A stretch of DNA of 64,000 bases from Guptibacillus hwajinpoensis (GCA_016841765.1 JAENYN010000002.1:62001-126000), one strand, 5' to 3'. Counted from the first letter of the stretch, positions 19,053 through 30,041 are shown. Numbers and translations: made by a program. Notes: generated by a model from the letters alone, not told the origin.

Positions 19053-19973
19053 ATGAACTATTTAATCTTATTTTTAACGACCATTTTTATAGTTGGTTGT
19101 ACTGATGTCCAAGACGTATCTAATACAGATATAGATACGGAACCACAAGAAGCGACCGCAGTTGAAACAAATAAAAACGAAAAAGAAGAAATTGTCACTA
19201 CAGTTGACGAGCCGTTAGCAGAGGAAACACCAAGCCAACCAAATGATGAACTGTTCTTAGGATACAAACTTATTGAAGTTGATGGTGGTGACTTGTCTGG
19301 ATATCGTGAACCTAACGTCGTCGTCGACATTGGATATGGGGACCGTGAATATTGGGCATTTACTAATGAACACGGGCAATTAGTACGTGTCATTGCTGAC
19401 GAAATCATTCTACAAGATGACTATAACGAACCTGTATTATCGTCTGGTAGATACTATTCTGATGAGGCAAAGGTTCCTGGTGTTGAAAGTGACGTTTTAG
19501 ATGAAGGGCATATCATTGCTGATTCTCTTGGAGGGGTATCGAATGCTTATAATATTACACCACAGGATATTACGCTCAACCGACACGGTGATCAAGCCTA
19601 TATGGAAAATGCAATCCGTAGTGCAGGTGGAGCCACTAATTTTGAATCAATTATCACATATCCCAATACTGAAACGCAGATTCCTTCAAGTTATCAGTAT
19701 ACCTATACTTTAAGGGGTAACGAGATCAATGATACATTTGACAATGTGAATCCTGATGAAGTGAACGCTTCACTAGGTTTAACAGGCAGTGAGCCTTCTG
19801 GTTCAACTAGTTCAAACAAAAACGGTGATATTTCTAGTGTTGACACAAACGGTAATGGACAGGTGACCATTAAAGAAGCAAAAGCAGCAGGTTTCAGTAT
19901 GCCAATAACGAGTGATCATTGGTTATACCGATATATGGACGATCGTGATAACGACGGTATGGTAGGCGAGTAA
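19053..19973 (+). CDS. Predicted secreted lipoprotein DNA/RNA non-specific endonuclease with C-terminal EF-hand-like acidic motif
   Basis: Lipobox-like FIVGC; DEGHIIADSLGGVSNAYNITPQDITLNRHG resembles the DRGH region; DTNGNGQVTIKEA and DRDNDGMVGE. Confidence 0.72.
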   Translation: MNYLILFLTTIFIVGCTDVQDVSNTDIDTEPQEATAVETNKNEKEEIVTTVDEPLAEETPSQPNDELFLGYKLIEVDGGDLSGYREPNVVVDIGYGDREYWAFTNEHGQLVRVIADEIILQDDYNEPVLSSGRYYSDEAKVPGVESDVLDEGHIIADSLGGVSNAYNITPQDITLNRHGDQAYMENAIRSAGGATNFESIITYPNTETQIPSSYQYTYTLRGNEINDTFDNVNPDEVNASLGLTGSEPSGSTSSNKNGDISSVDTNGNGQVTIKEAKAAGFSMPITSDHWLYRYMDDRDNDGMVGE

Positions 19974-20481
19974 AGCCCCTAAACTTTGAGGAAAAAAATG
20001 AACGGAAAAACATTTTACTCGTTTGACGATTTACAACAATTTGCGAATGGGTGACTGTACAGGAACAACTGAAATTAATGGTCATATCATCAAAATATGT
20101 ATGGTGAAAATTAAAAGATTTTTTACGAGCGGGTGCTTATGTTTAATAAGAAATCCTCATTTTTAGGTAGTTTAGTTTACGCACAGTACAACGATACTAT
20201 TCAACAATCTGGTGCTTGAAGAAAGACCAATATGCCTAATTCTTCCTGTTAATAAGAAGAAATAGGCTTTTATTGTTTTCTATTATTAAATACAATGTTA
20301 TAAGATGGTGGATTTCGCGGCAACTGCTGGTAAAAAGCATGGCAGATTCTAATATCTGTACTCAGAGCTGGAAAAAGAACTGTTTTGTTGCATGATTCCC
20401 CACTGTTCATAATATATAAGTACTGTTTAATTTTATGTTTTAGAAATTTATAATAGATAAAAAACCGAAGGGAGTCTTGAA

Positions 20482-21414
20482 ATGTCAGTACAATACAACT
20501 TACCAGCAGATGAAAAACATAAAGGAATTTTAATGAAATTCAACTATTTAAAAGGTGAACTTTTCTATGGACAAAAAGATATAAAAGGAGTTAAAGGTTC
20601 TGGTAGGAGACTGCCACCTGATGAGTTTGTACAAGAGGAACATATGCTACACGATCTAATAAGAGGTTTTTATAAACCTAAAGGTGAAAAATACATGTTA
20701 TCCTATCAAGCAACAGAAGTGAATGAGAATTATGGAAGACAAATTGAATGGATTAATGAAGAAGAGGGTAGATATGCTGAAATAAACATGTCTCCGCCAA
20801 GAGGGGAGAGAGATAATAGAGCCAAAAGCGATATTCAGGCAGCGAGATATAATATGGAAAATAAAATACCTATAGGAATTCTTCATAAATTAGAAAAAGG
20901 AATCAATAGATGTTTAGGGTTAGGAGTTATAGAAAGAGAGACAAATGAAGGTGTATTTATTGTTAAGCCAATTTTTTTACCTAAAGAAAATATATTGAGT
21001 TTTGAGTATGAAGAATCTCCTATTCTTGAAAATACAGATATAGATTTAATAGTTAAGGGAAGGATAGGGCAAAGTCAGTTTAAACGTGATTTAATAAGAA
21101 CCAGAAAATGTTGTCAGATATGTGAGCTAGATAAAAATGAACTGCTTATTGGTAGCCATATTAAACCCTGGAGAAAATCAAATTCGACAGAAAGGTTAGA
21201 TAGACTAAATGGGTTACTTCTTTGTCCTAATCATGACTTTCTTTTTGACAAAGGCTATATTTCTTTTACTGATAGTGGAAATATATTAATTTCCAATCTT
21301 CTGGAAGATGATGATTTAGTAAAATTAAATATTACATTTGATGATTCAATCAGCGTATATAAGGGACAAGAAACTTACTTAAGTTGGCACAGAGAAAATA
21401 TATTTAAAAACTAA
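20482..21414 (+). CDS. HNH endonuclease
   Basis: CCQICELDKNELLIGSHIKPWRKSNSTERLDRLNGLLLCPNHDFLFDKGYISF. Confidence 0.85.
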   Translation: MSVQYNLPADEKHKGILMKFNYLKGELFYGQKDIKGVKGSGRRLPPDEFVQEEHMLHDLIRGFYKPKGEKYMLSYQATEVNENYGRQIEWINEEEGRYAEINMSPPRGERDNRAKSDIQAARYNMENKIPIGILHKLEKGINRCLGLGVIERETNEGVFIVKPIFLPKENILSFEYEESPILENTDIDLIVKGRIGQSQFKRDLIRTRKCCQICELDKNELLIGSHIKPWRKSNSTERLDRLNGLLLCPNHDFLFDKGYISFTDSGNILISNLLEDDDLVKLNITFDDSISVYKGQETYLSWHRENIFKN

Positions 21415-21499
21415 AAAACTCATTATCTACAATAGTTACACAGACTCTTTCTTTTCTCTAAACATAGAAAAGGAAATAGACTATTCAAATTTTTTACTA

Positions 21500-21751
21500 T
21501 TGAGGAGTGAACCTGTTATTAAAAGTAATGACTCTGGTTTTAAGAATATTGAGGAAATATCTAAAGCTATTATCAAATCAATGCAAAGTAAAGAGTTAAT
21601 TTTATTAACTCTAAACGTTAATGGGGTCTTATTAAAATTAAAGGTGATTGCCATAGATGTTTTTAAAGATTATATTATATTTCTATCAAAAGATAGAACA
21701 ACCATGCATTATATAAGTATTCATCAAATAGAGAAAGCTAACGTTTTATAA
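21500..21751 (+). CDS. Small hypothetical protein
   Basis: 83-aa ORF, TTG start, no recognised domain. Confidence 0.3.
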   Translation: MRSEPVIKSNDSGFKNIEEISKAIIKSMQSKELILLTLNVNGVLLKLKVIAIDVFKDYIIFLSKDRTTMHYISIHQIEKANVL

Positions 21752-22115
21752 GAAATTAGCGGTATCATTTCACCGATCCCCAGTTTGTGAACTAATAGGT
21801 GTGACTAAGCACTTTATTAAAGGTTGTCTAAAAATGAAAATAAAGGTTTTCAACATCTTGAAATAACGGAATGTACCTCAATTAATAATTCAATCTTTGA
21901 ATTAAATACTTATGGAAATGTCTCCCCTGATTGAAACTGAAAGATCTGAAAAGGGGGGGCGTTTTTTCTTCCTATTTTTTTAGACGGCTCGCATTTCCGA
22001 TTCATGTTTAAAATAGTGTCACTAAAAGTAAGGAAAATGGTGTAGATAGGGTGAAAAATATGTCGATTACTATGATAAAATTACATTTAAGGGAGATACT
22101 GGAGGGGGGATAGAA

Positions 22116-23096
22116 ATGAAAATAAGTGAATTAGAGATTTACTATAAAAACTCACATATTAAAATACCTAATTGGATGAAGTTTGCTTTCGAGCTGGGTA
22201 CATATATTAGTGAAAGCGGTATCAAATACAAAAAACCTTTGAATATATTGATTTCTTTACCAGCTGATCATTATTTTGCTTTATTTATTGCAATGGGTAT
22301 AGCTGATAAATTTTTTTTAGTTAAGAAACAAATGAGATCTATTAGAAAAACTATATTAAGCTTACCAAAAGGCAGCCGAATTATCTATAAAGATGATGTT
22401 TCTTCAAGAAAAGCATCTGTGGTATCAATAGCCCCAAGTCCTGTTTTTGAAAATGAAATGATTTTGAATATAAAGGACGGGAAAATCACCAGAGGAATTC
22501 CAGAACGTCATTGGATGGAAAAAATAATATTAATTGATGAGGAATATGAAGAAATCAAAAGGACAAGAGTAATTCAAAAAAATCAGAAACTCGGGTTACA
22601 AGACAATCATTTATTAAGCTCTCTTTATACCCCTAATCAGCTAAATAAAGCATCCTTTTATCCGGGTGATAAATTTTATTTAGTAGGAAATATAAAAAAA
22701 GTTACAGAAAGTCTAAGTGAAAAAATATTTATTCATCAAAATATCAGAGGATCTGCAGGGGATTTTCTTTATTTAAACAACAAAAGCAGTTATACAAATG
22801 GAAAGTTATTATCATCACAAATGAAAAAAAACAACCTAGAATTAGATGAAGGTATACCTGTTATCTATTCAGATCTGTTGAGTTATTTAAAACAATCAAA
22901 GCGCTTTCAAAACAATCCTCAGATTATTATTTCCAGCAGGACCGATAATGAAAGCAGAATATATGAAGTAAATGAAGATATTAAAAGAAAACTGCTGCAA
23001 GGTGAACACAAGATTCTAACTAACGAAATAGTTGATCACTGTAATGCTGCCGGTGTTAACATTCCCTTTGGAATTGAGTTTATAGTTTGGAGGTAG
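22116..23096 (+). CDS. Uncharacterised protein, candidate N-terminal half of a DrmE-like protein
   Basis: RBS GGAGGGGG before ATG; first of four tightly spaced genes ending in DrmB. The DrmE link is positional plus vague similarity. Confidence 0.5.
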   Translation: MKISELEIYYKNSHIKIPNWMKFAFELGTYISESGIKYKKPLNILISLPADHYFALFIAMGIADKFFLVKKQMRSIRKTILSLPKGSRIIYKDDVSSRKASVVSIAPSPVFENEMILNIKDGKITRGIPERHWMEKIILIDEEYEEIKRTRVIQKNQKLGLQDNHLLSSLYTPNQLNKASFYPGDKFYLVGNIKKVTESLSEKIFIHQNIRGSAGDFLYLNNKSSYTNGKLLSSQMKKNNLELDEGIPVIYSDLLSYLKQSKRFQNNPQIIISSRTDNESRIYEVNEDIKRKLLQGEHKILTNEIVDHCNAAGVNIPFGIEFIVWR

Positions 23097-23100
23097 CAAT

Positions 23101-24615
23101 ATGAGTTTAAATCAGTTAATGGAATTATATTATTTGAACGGATCTCATGTTTACTTTAAACATATTGAAAGCAACGAGTTAGGACACTTAGCAGAGAGAA
23201 TAGAATCTTACCGTAAAGAAGTACATACTAAATACAATCAAGATGAGCATTTGATAGATACTTTAAATGTATTGAGAAAATACTTATTTAAATTAATTAA
23301 TAGCTTATCCCCATACAGTACCGTTTTTAGCATCGAAGAAAAAGAAACCCTTCTTAAAAACTTTATGAAGATAAAAAACAGTTACCCAGAGTTATTTTCT
23401 AATACAGTAATTGAGATTGCGAAAATTTTTAGAGGACTTTTCGAAAATAATAGAAATTATTTGTATGAATTTATGTGTAATAATTTAAAAACAGGATCAA
23501 AGGATTACAAAAAGTATGCAATTGTTGTAAGACGTGCAATTAAGTCGGAAGAGAAAAAGAGAATACTAGAGAATGTAGATTCTTCATCAATAAAGTTTTT
23601 TACAGAAAATAGTTTTAGAAAGAGTTTGGAAACGTTTAATGAAGTAATTTATATAGGAAGCCCAAATAGTTTTGGTGATTATGTTAAAAACACTTTTAGA
23701 GGAAGAGTAACTGTATTCATAGCCTATGATATATTTACTAATTCTTTGAAACCTAAAAAAATTTTCGAAGATATTGATAAGAACGGGACCTTCAGCACTT
23801 TATTTAAAAATGTAATATTTGGAGATCCAATCCCCCAAAAAAGCAACATTACTTTGGATGAAAGAAACTCACTCAATATAGCAGTTAATAAGTTTATTGA
23901 AGATCAAAAGAGGGAGAGTAATAATCATCATGATGCTATGGATGCTTGTATTCTTTACCTTGAAAACGATCGATTCTTATTTGTGCCAATCGATTCTAAG
24001 ATTCGTGTGTTTACACCAGAGGATAACAGTTTGATTAAACAAATTAACTTCAAAGAAATAGAAGAAGATGATTATATTATATTGAGGAATGAAAGAGACA
24101 CTAAATTAATTGCAGAAGCTGCAGACAGATATGTGCTAAAATCGAATGCTGAAGAGTTTCGGAAAATGCAGGATTTATGGAAAAACAAATTACGAAGGAT
24201 GGTAGAAGAAAAAGGAGCAAAAAAAGTAAGTGATATTCTTTCTAGAAAATACGGTATGAAAACTGCTTCTGTACAATCTGTTCGTTCTTGGTGCAGCGAG
24301 GACACTATATGCCCGCATGAATTAGAAAAACTTTTAAGAGCTACCGGTTACCAAGAGAATGAATCTAGAAATATCTTTAAAATCATGAAACTAATTCAGC
24401 GTTCTCACGTGCAAGCTGGCAAGATTATATCAAATATTCTAACAAAAGAGTTGTCAAAGGAAATTACTGATGAACTCGAAGAAAAAGGATATTACACTTT
24501 TGAATCAAAAGAGTTTGACGGGGCCTCATTTAATATTGAACGTATTATTTCAATTGATCAAACAAAACATAGAATTGCACCATATAATCTTATGAAACCC
24601 ATTGATATTGCTTGA
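23101..24615 (+). CDS. Uncharacterised protein, candidate C-terminal half of a DrmE-like protein
   Basis: 4-nt gap from the upstream ORF, own SD (GGAGG), different reading frame; directly precedes drmA, as drmE does in class 2 DISARM. Confidence 0.5.
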   Translation: MSLNQLMELYYLNGSHVYFKHIESNELGHLAERIESYRKEVHTKYNQDEHLIDTLNVLRKYLFKLINSLSPYSTVFSIEEKETLLKNFMKIKNSYPELFSNTVIEIAKIFRGLFENNRNYLYEFMCNNLKTGSKDYKKYAIVVRRAIKSEEKKRILENVDSSSIKFFTENSFRKSLETFNEVIYIGSPNSFGDYVKNTFRGRVTVFIAYDIFTNSLKPKKIFEDIDKNGTFSTLFKNVIFGDPIPQKSNITLDERNSLNIAVNKFIEDQKRESNNHHDAMDACILYLENDRFLFVPIDSKIRVFTPEDNSLIKQINFKEIEEDDYIILRNERDTKLIAEAADRYVLKSNAEEFRKMQDLWKNKLRRMVEEKGAKKVSDILSRKYGMKTASVQSVRSWCSEDTICPHELEKLLRATGYQENESRNIFKIMKLIQRSHVQAGKIISNILTKELSKEITDELEEKGYYTFESKEFDGASFNIERIISIDQTKHRIAPYNLMKPIDIA

Positions 24616-24633
24616 TATGAAAGGAAGTAAATT

Positions 24634-27600
24634 ATGGATATTTCTTTAGAAAGTTCATTAGAAAATCGTCAAAAAGTGATTGATAGTGTTAAAGAAGAAA
24701 TAATAGGTCCTGGTTTAATACGAGACCATTATAAGAAATTTAATCCAGTAGGATCAACAGTTTTTGAATCTCTTGAAGAATTATATAAGCCTTACTATTG
24801 GGAAGTCGGGGGTCAAAAAGAAGAAATACTGCAAAGAGAGACACCAACACAGCGCTATGTCAGCGGTGTGTTATTTCCCCTTGGAACTAGTGATAATGAA
24901 GAAATTCATCTTGAATCTCCAGTTTACAATGAAGAAACTGAAAATCAGGATGAGAATAAAGTTGAAGAGCTGTTTTCTCATCAAAATGAAACTGAGAATA
25001 CTGAAGATGAGGGAGAAACAGAATTATTCCCTCAACGGAATGATTATATGCCGTCAACTATGGGATTAACTTTTTGTGTCAGTAAAAAGGTTCCTAATCT
25101 TAATGTTGTGATTAATGGGGGCAGTTATACTCCTCATAATGTAAGAGTTACAGGCGGAAATTCTCCTGTTCAATGGTGGCTAAGGGAGACTGTCGAAGGA
25201 AATTACACACTGCAGCTTGACAAGTTACAGAAATTAAAACAAACAGAAAGTACAGTAACTATGTTAAATAAAAACGGACAAAAATTAAGTCAGTTTAAAA
25301 TTCAATTGCAAGCTCGTCTAAGGGAAGTAAATGAATATTACATTATTACTGTAAGTGTAAGTAACAGATCAGAAGAAAAGAATTATAAAAGACAGCAATT
25401 GATACTGTTTCAAGCTGTAATGAACATAATGACCCCTGCAAATTATACATTTTCAATTTATCCGAAACAATACCAGATGAAAAGATACCTTAGTGAAGAA
25501 GAAGCTTCCACAGAGCTGTTATATCGGAATGAAGGAGTTTATGCTTTCGGTCATGGGTGTGCAGCTCACTGGAAACAAAATAGTCCAAATGTTAATGAAG
25601 TATCTACTACCTTTATGCCAGAATATGAAACTCTAAGCATGACCCCTAATATTTCTATTAAGCAAGGGAATATAGAAAAAGAACTTGAAATTAAAATGAG
25701 TGATCTAGCTGGGCTTTCTACAAATGAACATCCCGAACGCTTTTTAATGCCACTTATAAATGGGTATAAAGCATGGATTGAAGTAAATGAAAAGAGGATA
25801 ACTAATATCCCAAAACCTCTCCAGCCTGCGGCAGTAAAACACATGAATTTATGCAAAGAAGGCTTAAGCAGGATGCAAAAAGGCCTCAGCCTCCTTCATG
25901 ACAAGGAAATTCTAGAAGCCTTTCAGCTTGCTAATACTGCAATACTTTTACAGCAGGAAAACGGGACAGCTAAACGTACAGGGTATGTTGACGCTCAAAA
26001 AATAATATTCAATAAATCTTTTAGCGTCAGTGTAAAGGATGAAAACTCTCTAAAGAAAGCAAAAAACTCTTGGAGAGCATTTCAAATTGCGTTTTTCTTA
26101 ATGTCACTGGATTCTTTATCAGAGGAACAAAGTGATTCACGAGAAATCGTAGATTTAATCTGGTTCCCTACCGGTGGAGGAAAAACTGAAGCTTACTTAG
26201 GAGTAGCAGCTTTTCAGATGATACTTAGAAGACACCGGAATCCAATGGATGCCGGAGTAGATATCATGATGAGATATACCTTGAGGCTGCTAACAGCAGA
26301 CCAATTTCAAAGGTCGTCCAGATTAATTTGTTCGTTAGAATATTTAAGACAGAAAAATGAAGAAAAGCTTGGAGAAATACCATTTTCAATTGGAATATGG
26401 GTAGGTTCTAAAACCACTCCAAACAATAATATAGCAGCTAAAAAATCTCTGCAAAAGTTACAGAAAAATGATAAAGATGCCCAACAATTTATTGTAAATA
26501 ACTGCCCGTGGTGCGGAGCAAGCCTTGGGTTTTATGAAGAAAAAGGCAAGAAGAAGAAACATTATTTTGGTTATAAAATAAAAAACGACAGGTTAAGTGT
26601 TCATTGTCCAGATATTAACTGCCATTTTCACGATGAACTGCCTATTTATATAGTTGATGAAACAATTTACGAAAAACGGCCTACTTTTTTAATTGGAACA
26701 GTTGATAAATTTGTACAATTAGTCTGGCAGCCTAAAGCTAGATCTTTATTTGGCATTGAACGTGACGGCACCCGAATAGTAAGCCCTCCATCGTTAATTA
26801 TACAGGATGAGCTTCATCTAATATCTGGACCATTAGGAACATTAACCGGTTTATTTGAAACACTAATAGAGGAATTATGTCTGAAAACTGTAAACGGTAA
26901 AATTATAAAGCCTAAAATAATTGCTGCTACTGCAACAATCAAACAATTTGAAGAACAGGCGCAGGCACTGTTCGGCAGAGAGAATGCTAGACTATTTCCG
27001 AGTCCTGGTCTTGACGCCAACGATTCCTTTTTTGCCAAACCTGCATTAAATGAAGAGGCAGGAAGACCGATGCCGGGAAGAAAATACGTGGGGGTCTATA
27101 CTTCTTCGGTAAGAATTATGATGGCTCAGGTGATGACTTTTTCATCGATACTTCAGTCTGCTGCGGAAATTGAAGAAAAAACAAGAGATCCATATTGGAC
27201 ACTTCTGTCATTTTATAATACTCTTCGTGAATTAGGAGGCGGACTAACCTTAACACAAACTGATATACCTCAATATTCTAAATCGATGGCAATGAGAAAA
27301 GGCAATATGAAGGACATCAGATACCTAAATAACGTTCTTGAATTAACATCCAGAAAACAGAGTCACGAAATATCAAAGACACTAGATGATCTAAAAGTTG
27401 GCTACAAACCATCTAAAGGTAATTCTAAGGAATCATCAATAGATTTATGTTTAGCTTCAAACATTATTGAAGTAGGAGTAGATATTGATCGTCTGTCATT
27501 AATGACAATTGTAGGTCAGCCTAAAATGACTGCACAGTATATTCAGGTCAGTGGCCGTGTAGGACGCAGATGGTGGGAAAGACCAGGGGTGATATTTACT

Positions 27601-28146
27601 ATTTATTCTAATACAAAATCAAGGGACAAATCACATTTTGAGCATTTTAGAGAGTATCATCAAAAATTATATGCCCAAGTAGAACCTACAAGTGTTACTC
27701 CTTTTTCTGATTCAAGTTTAGAGAGAGGACTGCATGCAATAATAGTAGGATTTTTACGCCAAGCGTTAAATGAATTCTTGGCAGGAACACCTGATTGGGA
27801 AGAGATAAGAAAACATATGAACAGCAAAATTCTCCCATTCTACAACCGCTTGATTGATAGATCCGAGTTAGTTGATCCTGAACAAACGGAAGAGCTGAAA
27901 GAAAGATTTCTCGGTATATTAAAAACATTTGAAGCAGGAGGTTACACTGCTTGGAAAGTGGACCCCAATGTAAATGGATATATGTACCCTGCAGGAATAA
28001 CATTGCCGCAAACTCTAAAGAACAAATCAGTGTCAATGATAAACTCAATGAGAAATGTCGACTCAGAATGCAGGGGGTTGATAGTTTCCATTTATAACAA
28101 TGATGGGGAAAACAAAAGCAGTGATTGGGAGGCATTATTTTCATGA
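24634..28146 (+). CDS. drmA: DISARM-type helicase DrmA
   Basis: LIWFPTGGGKTEAYLGVAAFQM, MRYTLRLLTADQFQRSSRLICS, NCPWCG, IQDELHLISGPLGTLTGLFE, ASNIIEVGVDIDRLSLMTIVGQPKMTAQYIQVSGRVGR. Confidence 0.87.
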   Translation: MDISLESSLENRQKVIDSVKEEIIGPGLIRDHYKKFNPVGSTVFESLEELYKPYYWEVGGQKEEILQRETPTQRYVSGVLFPLGTSDNEEIHLESPVYNEETENQDENKVEELFSHQNETENTEDEGETELFPQRNDYMPSTMGLTFCVSKKVPNLNVVINGGSYTPHNVRVTGGNSPVQWWLRETVEGNYTLQLDKLQKLKQTESTVTMLNKNGQKLSQFKIQLQARLREVNEYYIITVSVSNRSEEKNYKRQQLILFQAVMNIMTPANYTFSIYPKQYQMKRYLSEEEASTELLYRNEGVYAFGHGCAAHWKQNSPNVNEVSTTFMPEYETLSMTPNISIKQGNIEKELEIKMSDLAGLSTNEHPERFLMPLINGYKAWIEVNEKRITNIPKPLQPAAVKHMNLCKEGLSRMQKGLSLLHDKEILEAFQLANTAILLQQENGTAKRTGYVDAQKIIFNKSFSVSVKDENSLKKAKNSWRAFQIAFFLMSLDSLSEEQSDSREIVDLIWFPTGGGKTEAYLGVAAFQMILRRHRNPMDAGVDIMMRYTLRLLTADQFQRSSRLICSLEYLRQKNEEKLGEIPFSIGIWVGSKTTPNNNIAAKKSLQKLQKNDKDAQQFIVNNCPWCGASLGFYEEKGKKKKHYFGYKIKNDRLSVHCPDINCHFHDELPIYIVDETIYEKRPTFLIGTVDKFVQLVWQPKARSLFGIERDGTRIVSPPSLIIQDELHLISGPLGTLTGLFETLIEELCLKTVNGKIIKPKIIAATATIKQFEEQAQALFGRENARLFPSPGLDANDSFFAKPALNEEAGRPMPGRKYVGVYTSSVRIMMAQVMTFSSILQSAAEIEEKTRDPYWTLLSFYNTLRELGGGLTLTQTDIPQYSKSMAMRKGNMKDIRYLNNVLELTSRKQSHEISKTLDDLKVGYKPSKGNSKESSIDLCLASNIIEVGVDIDRLSLMTIVGQPKMTAQYIQVSGRVGRRWWERPGVIFTIYSNTKSRDKSHFEHFREYHQKLYAQVEPTSVTPFSDSSLERGLHAIIVGFLRQALNEFLAGTPDWEEIRKHMNSKILPFYNRLIDRSELVDPEQTEELKERFLGILKTFEAGGYTAWKVDPNVNGYMYPAGITLPQTLKNKSVSMINSMRNVDSECRGLIVSIYNNDGENKSSDWEALFS

Positions 28147-30041
28147 AAGACTTACCTTTAAGAAGAGGACAGCTTGTAACAACGTTTGGTCCAGGCAGTC
28201 TTGTCATTAGCCCAGAAGGTGAATCAGCAATGATTGGTTCTTTAGATAAATGGTTTTATGATAAAAATGAAAATAAAATCGATTCTGTAGATGAATTTGA
28301 AATACATGAACCTAGACTAAGATCACTACTGAAGGTTAAGAAACTTCTTTTGCCGCCAGATTATAGGCCCAGTTATCCATATAAGGGTTCAGGAGAATCA
28401 ATTCAGCAAACAAACACAGATATTTACATTCCGCTGTTACGTTTTCCTACTTGGCATTATTGTCCAACATGCAAAACCTTACATCAATCTTCAATGTCAT
28501 CAAGAACAAGCTGGCTATATTGTAAAGAATGTAATAAACAGCGAAAAATGATTCAAGTTCCATTTGTAATTGTTTGCAAACATGGTCATATTTCTGATTT
28601 CCCGTGGAAAGAGTGGGTTCACAGTAAACAAGATACAAAGTGCGAAGGAAGAATGAAACTAATTTCGACTGGAGGTGCAACTTTAGACTCCTTAAAAGTA
28701 AAATGTGAATGTAATAAAGAGAGATCGTTAAGAGGTATTATGTCCCGCAAAACAAGCAATGACAATGAAGAAGAAGGAGTAAGTCAATTAAGTTTAATGC
28801 TGAACAGCAGCAAAGAAGAGTTATATCATTGTCCTGGCCATAAACCTTGGTACGGATCCGAAAACGAGGCAGAAAATTGTTCTGCCTATCCGGTGGCTGT
28901 ATTAAAAAATTCAATTAATATTTACTATCCAAATACAATCAGTGCTATTCATTTGCCGGATGAGAATCCTGAAGTAGATAGACTCATAGACATGTTTGAA
29001 AGGTATGGCGTTACTTCATCGTGGCTGAGCTTAGCTGATAACAAGATAGAGATGGTTAAAAAACTGTGTCCGCCTGAAATCAAAGACTTTAAACAAACAG
29101 ATATTAATCTGGCTATATTATATATTGAGGGGTCTGTTGATCAGGAAATGGTTTCTGAGGAAGCCAGTACTCACAGAGTTGAAAATGAATTAAGGTTGAA
29201 GGAATTTGAGACGTTAGAAAAAGAAGTAGACAGAAAAAGCTTAAAAGTAAGATCAGAATGGAAATGTGAACTTCCTGATGATAAAGATATCACTACTTTT
29301 TTTAATTTGGTTAACAGAGTTACAAAGCTAAAAGAAACAATCGTTTTAACTGGATTTAGCCGTCTCACATCGGACGATAGTGAAACAAGTAAAAAACAGT
29401 TAATTAAAGGTAAAAAATTATTATTTAAAAATTCTGATGACAAGGATAATAATTGGTTGCCGGCATATAAGGTATACGGTGAAGGGATTTTTTTTACCCT
29501 TAATATAGACCATCTGAGAACTTGGGAGAATAAAAAAGATGTTTCTAATTATTTTAATAGGCTTATAAGCAGAGCAGAGAACAGGAATTCAACCATTGAT
29601 TTTTCTTTTTTAAAGCCTAGAAATATTATGCTTCACACGTTATCCCATATCATAATTGATGAACTTGCTTTAACATGCGGTTATAATACATCTTCCATAA
29701 GAGAAAGATTATATTTGAATAATAGTCAATCAGGTATTCTTATCTATACTTCTTCAGGAGACATTGATGGTACTTTTGGAGGTTTAGTAAGAATGGGAAA
29801 ACAAAAAAACTTTTTCCCTGTTGTTGAAAGAGCTCTAGATAAAGCAAGATGGTGTAGTTCGGATCCAGTTTGTACAGAGATAGGAAAGTCCTCTGGACAA
29901 GGTGTTAATAATTTAAATGGCGCTGCGTGTCATAACTGTGCCTATCTTCCAGAAACTTCTTGTGAAATGGGAAATCTTTTTTTGGACCGTGTGCTGTTAA
30001 CAGATCCTAAAATAGGGTTTTTTAAGAATGTAATAAATTAA
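28143..30041 (+). CDS. drmB: DISARM-type DUF1998 protein DrmB
   Basis: PLRRGQLVTTFGPGSLV; YCPTCKTLH; CKHGHISDFPW; LSHIIIDELALTCGYNTSSIRERLY; CHNCAYLPETSCEMGNLFLDR; ATGA overlap with drmA. Confidence 0.88.
   Translation: MKDLPLRRGQLVTTFGPGSLVISPEGESAMIGSLDKWFYDKNENKIDSVDEFEIHEPRLRSLLKVKKLLLPPDYRPSYPYKGSGESIQQTNTDIYIPLLRFPTWHYCPTCKTLHQSSMSSRTSWLYCKECNKQRKMIQVPFVIVCKHGHISDFPWKEWVHSKQDTKCEGRMKLISTGGATLDSLKVKCECNKERSLRGIMSRKTSNDNEEEGVSQLSLMLNSSKEELYHCPGHKPWYGSENEAENCSAYPVAVLKNSINIYYPNTISAIHLPDENPEVDRLIDMFERYGVTSSWLSLADNKIEMVKKLCPPEIKDFKQTDINLAILYIEGSVDQEMVSEEASTHRVENELRLKEFETLEKEVDRKSLKVRSEWKCELPDDKDITTFFNLVNRVTKLKETIVLTGFSRLTSDDSETSKKQLIKGKKLLFKNSDDKDNNWLPAYKVYGEGIFFTLNIDHLRTWENKKDVSNYFNRLISRAENRNSTIDFSFLKPRNIMLHTLSHIIIDELALTCGYNTSSIRERLYLNNSQSGILIYTSSGDIDGTFGGLVRMGKQKNFFPVVERALDKARWCSSDPVCTEIGKSSGQGVNNLNGAACHNCAYLPETSCEMGNLFLDRVLLTDPKIGFFKNVIN

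Noticed and set aside
21922-21970. CCCC...GGGGGGG followed by T-run as a terminator
   Set aside because: Stem too short and loop too long to support confidently
22116-24615. Possibility that the two DrmE-like ORFs are one gene broken by a frameshift
   Set aside because: The downstream ORF has its own good SD and ATG after a 4-nt gap, so a two-gene layout is more likely, though not proven
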